Shown in pieces: positions 1-12,600 of a stretch of DNA of 64,000 nucleotides. The DNA is taken from assembly GCA_029215795.1 (NCBI GenBank), contig JARDYH010000001.1, positions 120,343,033-120,407,032 of the forward strand, in the 5' to 3' direction. A program made the position numbers and the translations under genes. Within the stretch, counting starts at the first letter, position 1. Each line of letters opens with the position of its first letter. Source of the stretch: Anniella stebbinsi (lineage: Eukaryota; Chordata; Lepidosauria; Squamata; Anniellidae). Below the pieces are notes generated by a model that was given only the letters and a program-made list of their open reading frames with translations, ran no database searches and was not told where the DNA came from.

Positions 1-2151
1 ATGATTGTTCTAAAAAAAAAAAATCCCAATAAGAGTAATACATTTCAGTAGCAGACTGGGAATTGGAGGAGGATGAATAGATTTTAATAGGCTTGAAAAT
101 CATTTATATGTAAAGATCATTTAGACATTTGGGCAAGACTTCAAAGAAAAATGAGATACCTACATTTCATAGGCTAGCTGCTGAATCCTGAAAACACATG
201 TGTCAGTGAGCACAAGTGGTTTTAGGAGGAAGCAAGACCTTAATCCTGCAATGGTCACCACAATCCCAAAATTTTTACAGGGTTCCACACAACTCCACAA
301 GAGCTTACTTTACTACAATATAAAGGAATGGTCCATGGCCATGTGTACAAGGGAACTGCTAGATCAAAGCTCATGAGGATGCTCGACTAGCATGGTTTCC
401 CACCAAGTTTTCCAGAAGTTTGGTGAACATGCAATAATCCACAGACATTAAAAGATCAGAAACAAATATTGCTCCACTTAAAACCGACAGTCTTAGATTT
501 GTATAAAACTAGATGTTTAAGTTAACATCAAAATTTTATGTTCACATATGACTTTCTCATATAGTAATTCTCTCTATTAAACAAAACCAATCAAACAGGG
601 AACACTGGAATTTCTGAAGGAATGTAGAGACATTATTTCTGGCCATATACCATAGGATATAAGCCTGATTCATTGGGATATCAAGTTTCTGGTTAAGAAA
701 ACTAAATGGGGAGAAATAGGGAAGGTATAATGCAAAAACTGTTCAGTTGAAACTTACTCCTCATTTTCAGTATGTTCGACTAGAGCACTTCTGGAACCAA
801 AGCAGTGGTGGGGGGAAAGAAGGAACAAGCAAGCAAAGGGTATCATAATATTTTCTTCTTTTTAAGCAACAAATGTGGCACATGTATATCACCAGAAAGG
901 TGACATCCCTTACAACATGCTTCGGAATTATTGTTTCTTTGCTGAAGTTTTAAAGTATATAGAGTTTTTGTTTGCCATGAAGCAGACTGCAGCAGCTTTG
1001 CCTTAGCAATTGTTTTCAGGGCACATGTGGTCATTCCATCATCTTTCCAGAAGTATTTAGACAGAGAAGAGGAACTGGATACATTCTAGAAACTTACTGC
1101 TTTTTAAACCATTGGTTGAAAGGACTACTCCTTCTTACTGAACTTATTCTGGTAAGAAAAGCTCTGTTTCCTAAAAGAGCATCAGAGAAAACATAGAAGT
1201 TGCAGAAAAATAAATGCTTCAGAAAACCACACCTGCTTTTATTCTTTACTCCTCCATCTGATCTCTCTAAATAGTGTATAATCTTTTAAAGTTTTCCAAG
1301 GCTGCTGGTAGATTGTTAAAAATGTGACTGTACCAAATATTTCATACAGTTGGAGTCTTCTAATAAAATTGCATTTAATTGGGGTAAACTTGGCAACAGT
1401 CAGTTGAGTAATTCATCCTGTCAACAACTGAAACAATACGTTTCAAAACACAAATACATTTGTAATACAGAACCAAAAGGCAGAGAAGCAGATAATTAAT
1501 ACTTATAAACAAGTGCAAGTTTTCCTTTAAAATTCACACCTATTGAAAAGAAATGCTCCCAGCAACCAATGTATTTCTTACTTATTATGGAAGTATTAAA
1601 CACTACATAAAAAGAACCTCAAATAATGGAAAATAGTACTCAAATGAATATTGTGTCACAAGTTCCTTAAATACCAATGAGATAATTAAGTGGGTCCTAT
1701 GGTACAATGCTGTATTTTGACATTGATTTCCCCCAGGTTATTTTATACAGCCCTCTCTATGATGTCTTTATTAAGAGCAAATTTTAAAAATCTCTCTTTA
1801 AGTCATGACAAAACTGAGTTAGTATGGTCAATGAATATGAACCATGTATGTAAGGTAAATATTTCAGAGAACTAATGTGGTTGAAAAATTCAGTTTGAGA
1901 CAGTTTACTTTATTAAATGCAACTTTATTGTTGCTATCCTTCCTCATTTATTAAACAAACGGAAGAGAATTCAGAACACACTAATGAACAAAATGTGTAA
2001 GTCAACTAGAAGCAATAATCCTATCTGTATACAGCACTAAATCAAATGCACAATATTTTGTTTGTGTGATCTGATTTAAAATACAATGACTGCCTAGAAA
2101 GCATATCTTTTACACACACCTTTCCCAAATTCATAATATCTAGAAGAGTCC
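1..2151 (-). other. ZFX: ZFX 3' UTR and downstream DNA
   Basis: AT-rich DNA directly downstream of the ZFX stop codon, with no convincing ORF on either strand. Mammalian ZFX transcripts have long 3' UTRs, so much of this stretch is probably transcribed. How far the UTR runs cannot be decided from sequence alone. Three AATAAA hexamers on the minus strand lie about 200-243 nt after the stop and would give a short-UTR form. Confidence 0.6.
1909..1952 (-). terminator. ZFX: cluster of polyadenylation signals
   Basis: Three AATAAA hexamers on the minus strand, seen as TTTATT on the plus strand at 1909-1914, 1924-1929 and 1947-1952. They fall 200-243 nt beyond the ZFX stop. Spacing and orientation suit a proximal polyadenylation site. 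A distal site further left, possibly outside the window, is also likely. Confidence 0.5.
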
Positions 2152-3338
2152 TCATGGCAGCCCAATATCTTTATGGTGCCGCATAATATGTTGGTTCTTT
2201 TCAGAAGGTCTTCGAAAACCTTTCTTGCAGAAGTCACAACGGTGAGGGTAGTCTTTTGTATGAATGGAAATAACATGCCGTTTGAAACCTGAGGCATCTG
2301 TAGTGCTATACTCACAGTACTCACACTGATAAACTTTTCTACCACTGTGTGTTTTCATGTGTTTTTTTAGTTCCATTTGCAGCTTGAAGCCTTTCTTACA
2401 TCTCTTGCATCTGAACGGAAGATCCTTCGTATGAACTGAGAGAATATGGCGACTTAGAACAAACGGATCAGCAATCTTAAAGTCACAATGTCTGCACTGA
2501 TGTAATTTTTTGCCTTTGTGCACTGCGACATGTTTTTTGAGTTCCGATGGCCTGTGAAAGCCTTTATCACACATGTCACACTTATGGGGGTAGTCCTTTG
2601 TGTGAACGGAAATGATGTGTCTCTTTAAATCACTTGAGTTTGAGCTTTTGTGGTCACAGTGCAGACACTGATGTGTTTTGCTTTCTTGATGCATAAGGAT
2701 GTGCTGTTGCAGTTCTTTGGTATCTGAAAATATCTGAAAACAAATGTCACACTTGAAGGGCATTTCCTTACTGTGTCTAGTCTTTACATGAGTTTTCAGG
2801 TTGGAAGAGTCAGCAGACCTATACTCACAATATTGGCACTGATAGGGTTTTTCTCCAGTGTGGATTCGCATGTGTTTCTTTAGCTCTGATGGATGCCGAA
2901 ATCCTTTGCCACATTCCACACAAATATGGGGAAAGTTCTTACTATGCACAGCCAGAAGATGACGATTCAGTAATCCCTGCTCTGCTGTTTCATACTCGCA
3001 GAATTTGCACTTGTGCATTTTGTTTGCTGCCTTGTCCCTGTGCACCATCTTGTGTGTAAACAAAGCTCCTGCATGAGAGAAACTTTTCCCACATTCATCA
3101 CATTCAATTAGCTTCTCTGTCTTGGTGGTAAGCTTGTGGCTCTCTAGATGGTTATGCAAACTTAACTTTTTATTTGTAGTGTAATCACAATCAGTGCATC
3201 GATATTTTTTCTTCGCAAGAAGGTGTTCAGGGTGGTTTTTCATGTGCCTTTTCAAGAAGCCCCTGGATTTAAACTTCTTCCCACAAATCATACAGGGGTA
3301 GACTGTCAAAGGATGGCCATCAGGCCCAATTATTATTG
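2152..3338 (-). CDS. ZFX: ZFX last coding exon: 13 C2H2 zinc fingers
   Basis: Encodes residues 399-793. Thirteen fingers can be counted from the Cys pairs, beginning at YPCMIC, YRCTDC, IECDEC, HKCKFC, HICVEC, YQCQYC, FKCDIC, HQCLHC, HKCDMC, HQCRHC, FRCKRC, YQCEYC and HRCDFC. Many pairs alternate between linkers like HTKDYPHKC and shorter forms, giving the two-finger periodicity of ZFX/ZFY. The acceptor is TTTATTCTGCAG just before 3338, and the first codon is split with the previous exon. Stop TAA at 2152-2154. The exon is intact. Finger 11 has an altered helix compared with my recollection of human ZFX (see findings). Confidence 0.97.
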
Positions 3339-6300
3339 CTGCAGAATAAAAGCAAAACCAAATCATGAAAATGGCACTTATTAAGGTGATCCATTAATAT
3401 ATGTGTACTAACAATGGCCACAATCCAACTGATGTTATATCAAAATCCTATCAATTACAATGGAAAAGTTAAGCAGGTGCTTAAATCTTTCATACTGAAA
3501 TCAGTACAATTTCAAAAAACGTAACACTGCCTGGGTTGCAAATGATGTCCAAATCAATTATTTGTGAAATACTAATGACTCTGACATATTGGCTTTATCT
3601 CTACAAAACTGAATCAAAATCATCCTACACAAGCAGGCGAAGGCTTGCAGCACTTCAATAATTGGTAGCAATGTCAAATGCTAACATATCATTTAATTAG
3701 ACCAGCCAAACCTGTAGAAACTAGTCCTCTGACATGTCACCAACTGTAAAATTTGCATTCTTTCAAAGGAGTCTTGTAATAATAGGAATCTTTTCAAGGG
3801 TTGATTAATATTTGTCATGTTTAAGGGTACATTTCCAAAAAAGTACATATAAGGTTAATGCAAAATTTTGACTTGTGCAGAAATTAAAGATGCCTATATG
3901 CACCCTTTTGTTTTGTGCAACTCTCAAATAAGTAAGCAAACTACTGGAGCAAAGGTTAAATATAAATATTTAGCAAAGGTTAAATATAATCTGAAATAAT
4001 GGTTTCAAACAGAGCACTTGAGAAAGGAATTATATTAACTTATAGTGCAAGAAAAAATATGAGAAGCAAGCTAATACATACATACAATACAGTTTATAAA
4101 TATTTCAATCACTAGGGCTATGCCAGCAAAGAGCATAATTCCAGTAGCAATTCCCGCCCCCCCCCCCCGCCCCTTTATGAACCACGTAGCAAATGCATTA
4201 CATAACTGCTGAAGCTGCCAGAAAGACAGTGCTCATGGCTCTGGTACCAACCACACCCATAACAAGCCTGTGCTGGCAATACGAGCACAACAGCTTCATA
4301 TATACTCCCTTATTCTATGCATTAGTCACTGGCAGTACTTGTGGGAGAACAATGTATCATTAAAAACTTCGCTTCTCTAGCCCATTTCTTTGCTACCCCT
4401 GGATCTTCTTGTCGACAAATAATCTAAGAGGTGTGATGGAGAAACTGCCGCTGACATGATTATTGCCAGTGACAATCACAGGATAAAAGCACTGTCTAGA
4501 TTGGCTATTAATGAAAATTTGCTTTGAACTGCAATTGCTACCTTATTATTACTGTGTTCAGACAACACTCTAAGCCACAGTGGTTAAACATTTTGAGCTA
4601 AATATTATGGCTTAACGTGTTGTGTGAGCATGACTTAGTGTGTCTTGTGAACCATTCCTAACCATGGTGGCTACATAACCACGATTTAAACATGTTCACT
4701 AAACATTTGCTGCAAAAGGGTCAGCAGCCTAACCATGGCTTAGCATGTTGTCTGAACAGGCCCTATGTTGTAAAACTAGACTATAAAAATGCTACCATTT
4801 TAAGAACTTGTTTGAAAGGTTTAGTCACTTGCACAGTTCCAGCTACTTCTCCAGTCTCCAAATCCTCATTCTAAGGCATGTCCTGTATTACAAAGTTCAC
4901 GGAGCTCTTGCAACTTAAATCTCTATCAATCTAACACTTGCTAAAATAGCACAATTCTACAAAACCCTAATATTGTGATCAGAATAAAGTAGTCCTATTC
5001 TTTGTACAAAATTACCAAATGTTTGGGAAGCGCTGTGAATTTTTGTAAGTATGTGTGTGAGAACACACATGAACGTACTTGTGTCTCCCAAGAGTATAGC
5101 ACGGGCTATGTGCCTATAAGGGGGGAGGGGAGACTCTTATTAGATTATGGTGGGGATAATTATGCATGTGCATGTGCGTATGTGTGTGCATGCAGATTTT
5201 CACAAGAATGATGAGTGGCATTCACTAGAACTGCAAGCATTCCCATTTTCTGTCCCTAAAAAAAATTCTGTGTGGTGCACCTATGTGACTTTGTAGGATG
5301 CCTTGGTAGGTTTCCCTTTCATTCCTGCCCTCTTTCAATAAGTCCATGTACTCTTTGCCAGTACAGCTCATTTTCTTTGCACTGTATGTGGTAGGACATG
5401 ACTTGTGCTGTGTTAACATCTCTTCCAAATGACTGAATCACATCCTGAGGAGTATAAGGAATTCATTGGTTTTTGTAATCCACAATATTCAGTTCATTAT
5501 ACATGTATTTCTAAAGATTGCAAGCTTTTGGATCAACTCCTCCCCTTAAAAGAAATACACCAAACAATTTGATAAGAAATATCTTCTAGAAAACTATATG
5601 CTGTATTCGAAGCAGTATACCAAGTTGATAAGACATATCCACATGTGCAAAAAGGATCGCATATATCCCACTATGATTATATCTAAGTACAAAGGGGATG
5701 TCCCTACAACAAAATGTTGTAGTGTGGAATGCTCCTATTCAAGGTTCCAGCCAGGCTGTCTTCAAGAATACTCCATTCTATTCTATTCTCCAGTGGTCAG
5801 CCAGCAGTCCAAGGCATACTCAATCCTCACTGGACTGTTTCAGGATTTCCCCACTTACGTCCCCCTGCTTTGCCCCAAAGGCTTCTATATGTCTGCAAAA
5901 TAAGCCTGCTGATACCTCCCCTCTTGCACATAAATGGTGTTATTTTGGCAGTAACAGGAAAATGAGCTCGGTCTTGGTACATAGGATTTGTGCATAGTGT
6001 CTACAGGCGCATGTTTAATTGCACATTTGAGTGCCAAAACCTGACCTTTCAATTCCATCATTTTCCCTCCTCTGTTAACATTTCTAAATTGAGAACATGT
6101 TATTTTTCCCAAGTAGTGTTTCAAATGTTACAGAAAACATAGTACAGAATTACTGGATAATACAGCTCAAATAAAAGGACCAAAACCACAAAATGAATGC
6201 ATCTACGCGACTGTGCTTTTGAAAACGCTAATTGAAACTGTGTTTCCACTCTCCTTCTCTTGACAAGCAATCATCACAGCCACCAGAATAAATGAGTATT

Positions 6301-6605
6301 CACCTGTTTGGTATTGTCTGGATTCCAGCCTCCTCCTCTTCTTTGGTTTTTGTTTTGCTAGTCTCCCGAGACCAGCAGAGTCATCTATGTGCAAGAGAGC
6401 GCTCGCAGTTCCATTTCGGTTTTCAACTGCATCAGTGTTATTACCTAATGCAGATTAAATATTACATAGAATCAGTACTAAGCACTCTTAAGGATAAAAC
6501 ACTGACTCTGAATGATAAAATTAAGTTTGAAGAATTAAAGATGAAAGTTAGTAGATGGCTATTCTGCCTCTTTTTATAGCCAACCTGGGCAATGAATGAG
6601 GTTAG

Positions 6606-6661
<56 letters not shown>

Positions 6662-9600
6662 CTTTGAAGGCTGCTCCACATAGTGCACTGTTCAAGTGTA
6701 GATGCTTGTCACAGATATCCATGGTTCATGCAGATTTCACCACACCACCACAATTCCAACAATTCACAGTGGCATGGTGAAAAGGTAGAGATCCATATAC
6801 TAAGCAGATACACTTAAACAACTTACCACCATGGAGTAGCCTTCAGTGCAGTTTGGACTTCGAGGGGCCACCAAGTTATTGCTTGTTTGTACAACATGGG
6901 AGTGGGAACCATTTTCATGTGGAGCAATGAAATGTGTGTGAATGTCACAACCGCACAGGGAGGGCTGACCACTGTATCTTTTCCATCTGATTGCCAACCT
7001 GCTTGGAGGGAAGGCTAGGGTGGAAATAAACCTCTGCGATCAGCCCTCGCTACATCCTTGCAACAGTCACACAAACTTCCTTAAAAACATAAGAAAAAAC
7101 ATACTGGTTCAAGCCAAAGGCATACTGTTCGCACAGTGGCCAACCAAATACCTATGAGAAGCCCAAAAGCAGGACATGAGGGCAATAGCACCCTTCTTTT
7201 CATGTTCCCTAACAACTGATATTTAGAGGCTATTGCCTCTGATACTGGAGGTAATATATAGTCATCATGACTAGTACCCATTGATACCCTTATCCTCCAT
7301 GAATTTTTCTACTCTCCTTTTAAAACCATCCAGGTTATGGCCATTAGCAAATTCCATAGTTTAATTATACACTGTGTGAAGAAGTACTTCCTTTTTATCT
7401 ATCCTGAATCTCCCTCCACTCCCTTATATCATGAAAGCTCATCATAAGAAATAGCTGGATGTGTGTGAGAGAAAGGGAGGTAAGATAAAGGTTCTGAATA
7501 AAAGATGAAAAGGTGTAATTAATGTATCAAAATTGCACATTTTATCTTAGTTTTTCACTATTCTGACTCCTCTAAGTTTCAGAATTTATACCAGCAAAAT
7601 TCCTGCTTCTCTTTAAAATCACATTGTTTATGTTTTGTAGAGAGGAATAGCCTAGCAGGAAAGGGATTAACAGGGTTCCACAGTTGCTGTTGTATTTTCC
7701 CTCTCCTATTTTCAATTCTACAATTAGACTGCATATGACTTGTGTTTGGTAACCACTGCAATTTTCTTTTTATTTCTGTTCCATTTCAAGCAACAAAAGT
7801 ATGACTGCTGAAATAATTTCTTCTGAATAGGGTGCAAATGATACCTACATACTCCTATACATAAATATTGACACAAAATTTGGATCACCACCCAAAAATG
7901 ATTGCATTTGTTTCTCCTAAAATAAAAGATCAGATACTAATATCCTCCATATGCAACTTTATAGAAGAAACCTACTAAAAGGGATGTTCCCCATCCCCAA
8001 ACAAACACTTATGTTTTGTAGATGCCAATGTAGTTGATCTTCAGAACCCATAATACCAGAAAGTTATCTTGTTTTATGACTGCTTTTATGTAACTAATTT
8101 TACATAACTTCAATCATATAGCAGATTTTGATTTATGATTTACCATAAGCTGCTGCCCATGCTATTGGCATAAAGCTTTTGATTTCATTGTCATCAATTT
8201 GCTGTTCATGAGCAGCTGCTGCATCTTCCTCTCCTACGATCACTTCCATATATACCTCATCAGCAATTTCTGCAACATCTAAAGAGAGGAAGAGATAATA
8301 TGTAATACAAATTTTATATCATTTCAAACAAATTCCTACCCCTAAATAAAGGCCACATACTTACTTAAATCTTCATCTTCATGTTGAGAATCATTTACTG
8401 TCATATAAACCATTTTTTCCCTTGGAATGCGAACACTGCTATTTTGATTAATTAATGTGTCCCCGTGGTCATTTTCAGATTCACTTTCCACAATGTCTAC
8501 TGTGCCTCCTAAGTAAAAAGAATTAGCAAATGTATTTTGTAAGAGCATGTTCCTATTAAATAATAGTTTAAATCTAAGAAATAGTAAAAGAATCTACACA
8601 AAGATTTAAACGAAGCCTAGATCAGGAGCAGATTGGAAAGGACCAAGTCAGAAAAAAACAATACTATGAAAGATCTACCATGCAATCTTCTGCATGTTTA
8701 CTCAGAAGTAAACCCCACTGAGTTCAATTACTGTATATAGGACTGTAGTCCAAGACTCAGGGTCTGCAATTAATTTTCCTAGAGGGACAGTCTCAGAAAA
8801 GTGAGGGATAGCAGGTGTGAATCTAACTTCCACTCTTTAAAAAACTGCCAGCAAATTATGTCATCACATTCTCCATAACTTTTTTGTTTCTAGTTTCACA
8901 AAGGGGGAGGAATAGTCCCATGACAGCTCCCAGGGGTGCAGCTTTCTTCCAGTTCTAATCCCTAGTTTAAGATACATATTTTTTGGAATGCTTTACCTAT
9001 ATCATCATCTCCAGGATCAGCTTTGAAAATATAGACTTTGATAACTTCTGGGCAAATGTCATCCATTTTACATGGATCACCTTCCGATTCAGATTTAATG
9101 TCAACAGAATTGTCTGTTTCTGTCTTGACAGCATCATCCACTATAAGAAAAACAATAAAATGATTAGCCCTGCATAAATAGACTGCATAAAACAGAAGTT
9201 TAGCATTCAGATTTTAGAAGCATAGAAAAGTACAATAAAATTAACCAAACATGACAGTGAAAGAAATCTTTATGTAATGAATTATTCTGTTCCATGAAAA
9301 CTAGGAAGATATTGTGTGGGTGTGTGGGGTAGTGGTGGGGGAATCAAGAAACAAGGTAAATAAAAAAAATCCCAAATGCTCTCCTGCATTGCTTCACTGA
9401 AATAAAATATTCTTTTTAATTATCGTCACCAAATTGAAAGAAGTAACAGAATAGCCATACTAAAAATAAAATCTGGGTTTCTTTATTGTTTGCTTTTGAT
9501 CACCAATGCAGAGATTTAGTATATTTTGATCTAAACAAAGACACTTAATCAGAAATGGTGTAAGCAATATGTATATATGGTCCAAGAAAGGTTAGAAATT

Positions 9601-12600
9601 ATCCAAGTAACATGCATGTTCGTAAAATTCTCTCAGTGCCACCATTCTGAGCTGCCCAAGTTGGTGATAGTTATGAATAGTGCCAAACCTGGGCAGAAGA
9701 GGGCATGGACAATTTAAGATCAAGATGGGCTGGTGAAGATCAGGCATAACCCTGCAGCCCTCTGCCTAAACCTCAGTTAACTTTGTCTGCCACACACATA
9801 TTATTTGTGCTCAACAATGGTACAATTTTAAGAGATTTATATTCAGCTGAAAAGATATGGATATGGTGCCCCTGCAGACCTTAGTATAAATACTTCAGCT
9901 CCCTAGAAAAGAAATTGATGCTTTTTTTAGACAAACATAAACATCTGTGTAAGAGTTGTTTGCTTCTGTCCAGGGTTTTTTTTCTGGAGTGTTAAGATTG
10001 CTCACCTAGTGAGATGAGCAATCTTAACACGTGTTTACCTGCCCCCACCCACACCACAATAAAAAAAAACCTGGAGAAGAGCCAATTGCCCTAATCCAGC
10101 AAGGGTTATCTACACATAGAAATAGGTTTGTCCTTCCAGTTCTGTCACCATCCAGCACCAAGAGAAGGCCAAATTAAGCGAGTTATAGGCTGGTTGGAGC
10201 CCTGTACTTGGAAAGGTATTAGCCCATTGCAACACAATCAAACTGCAAGTACACTGATGAAAATTGGGATGATTACTAATAGCAAACTTAGATTTGTTAC
10301 GAACAAATCATGCTAGATCAAGGGACAGAGGAAATGTTGAAGACACTCGGCACAATCCTATCTAGAGGTGAATCTGGAGTGCTGCACATCTCTGCTTGTG
10401 CCACAACAGCTGAAGTAGCATTCTATATGAAGAAGCTCTGTATAGCTCGCCTCATCAATGCCTTGTCTCATCGATCTTCATTCCCCCTCCTTGGTGCATC
10501 TTTGCTATTTTGCCATACTAGGTTACATAGGCTGACCATATGAAAAGGAGGACAGGGCTCCTGTAACTTTAACAGTAGTAGAGAAAACGGAATTTCAGCC
10601 GGTGTCATTTGTATGCAATTAGTTCCTGGTGAAATTCCCTCTTCATCATAGCAGTTAAAGTTGCAGGGGCCCTGCCTTCTTTTGTATATGGTCACTCTAG
10701 TATAGTGCATACACCTTTAACTGTTGTGATGAAGAGGGAATTTCACCAGGAACTAATCACATACAAATGACACTGGCTGAAATTCCCTTTTCTCTACAAC
10801 TGTTAAAATTACAGGAGTCCTGTCCTCCTTTTCATATGGTCAGCCTAGGTTACACCTAGACTTGGGACTGGGAACAGGTGGAAGTCACTATCAGCTTGAG
10901 AGCCACTGCCTCAGCCTGTACACTCCTCCCACACTTTGCCACATAGTACGTGAATACATTAAATTTCAATTGGCATTACAGTCAACAAAAAAAGTAGGCA
11001 ACCGCACGTCACATTTAAATAGATACACAGATTAAGGAGTAGAAATTTGGATTCAAAAGCATGTTTGCATTTTTCTCTGTAAAGCAGTTACAGGCTGGAC
11101 TAGACTACACAAAATTAGGCATCAAATTAGGCATTAGGCTTAAAAACTGGTAGAGCTTGTTTGGGAAGCTTAAAGCAAAGCATGAAGTAATAGGGAAACT
11201 TTCACTTAGCATAAATTCTAGTATAGGCATTCACATCACATGATAAAGGGCGTGGATTTATATTTTGTTAAAAGAAAAGAACAAGTATATATTTTTAGAC
11301 TGGAACAAGAATTCAGAACATATTGGTATATAATGGGAATCTAGCAGAGGCAAGTACCTATTACTAAGTGGAAATAGCTGAGTAGCATCAGACCTAATCC
11401 TACAGATATGCGTAGCTATGTAAGTTTATCACACTGGTTGTGCTAATGTAGCCAAGGTGAAATCCTCTGCCTGCTACACAGACAAGCCTGTCCGCCCTAT
11501 ACTGCTAGCCAGCTGCAATCATATTGTAAACATTATTCCTACGTTTTCAGTGCATAGTGCTGCAGTGACATAGATGGCTCATGAGGGTCAAAATTCGTTG
11601 ACAATGTTGCAGGATTCTCCTCAAGTACACCTCAATTAATTCCTGCCGCATGCCTTCTCTTCCCAGTTCTATTCCTTTCAACAGCTTTGAGTGTTATTCC
11701 TGGGCCGTATCTGGCAATGAATGCCATTGCCAACATAGGAGTGCCAAGGCATAGTGCTGCCACGTTACAACAGTCACTGGGCCCCAATGTAAACCCCTAT
11801 CTGATGGCTCAGCAAGTCACAGGGCTTGGGACATCAAAATGAGAGTTGAACCTTGGTCCTCTTCATGTTTTTTGTTAATCAGTGGTACTGGGGACTTTAT
11901 TTGTAATAGTTACAAAAAAAATATTAGGCACAATTATAGTATTAGGAACAATTATATGTACTTTCTGTAAGCGTCCTTGGGAGAGCTTCTGCCCTGAAAG
12001 GTGGCTAACAAATGTCTTAAATAAATAAATAGTTCAGCCCTTAGGAAATAGTTGTCTTCTCCCACTCACTCACTCACTCACTCACCCACCCTACCCAACC
12101 CTCCATTGCTTTTTTTTTACAGAAAAAGGAAATAATCAAGATTTGTAACAGTGATAATAAATAAGCTGCGTTTCCCCAGTACAATTGTTGCCATCTTGGT
12201 ACCTTCTCCCGATCTCTACCAGGAATTACATACAGTGGTATAACTGCATTTAGATTAAATTTGCACCATAAGAGTCCGACTAGAACAGAATCAAGGAAAT
12301 ACTCTGGATTATGGAGTTTATAGATAAATTCGTAGTTTTAAAAATATTTTACCCAGACACTTACAGGAAATCATAAGGTAGTCTTCACAGTTGCCCTTGT
12401 TGTCATCATGTTCCACAGGTATTCCACTGGCATCAATTACAGCTTCAGAAGCACAGTCTGCTACCAACACTTCCGAAACGACATCCTCTCCCAGAGAACC
12501 TGTGACAATTTCTGCTTCTACAACATTATTATGATCATGAACTACATGTTCCATATGTCCAACGTCAGGTACGTGCATTGACTCATTTGTGAGTACATGT

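Larger units (their letters stand above)
9141..12364 (-). other. ZFX intron
   Basis: A 3,224-bp intron. It holds a 318-bp fold-back element at 10528-10845, a LINE-type 3' tail ending in AAATAAATAAAT near 11935-12030, and a CACT tetranucleotide run near 12063-12085. No further exon is visible. Confidence 0.6.
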
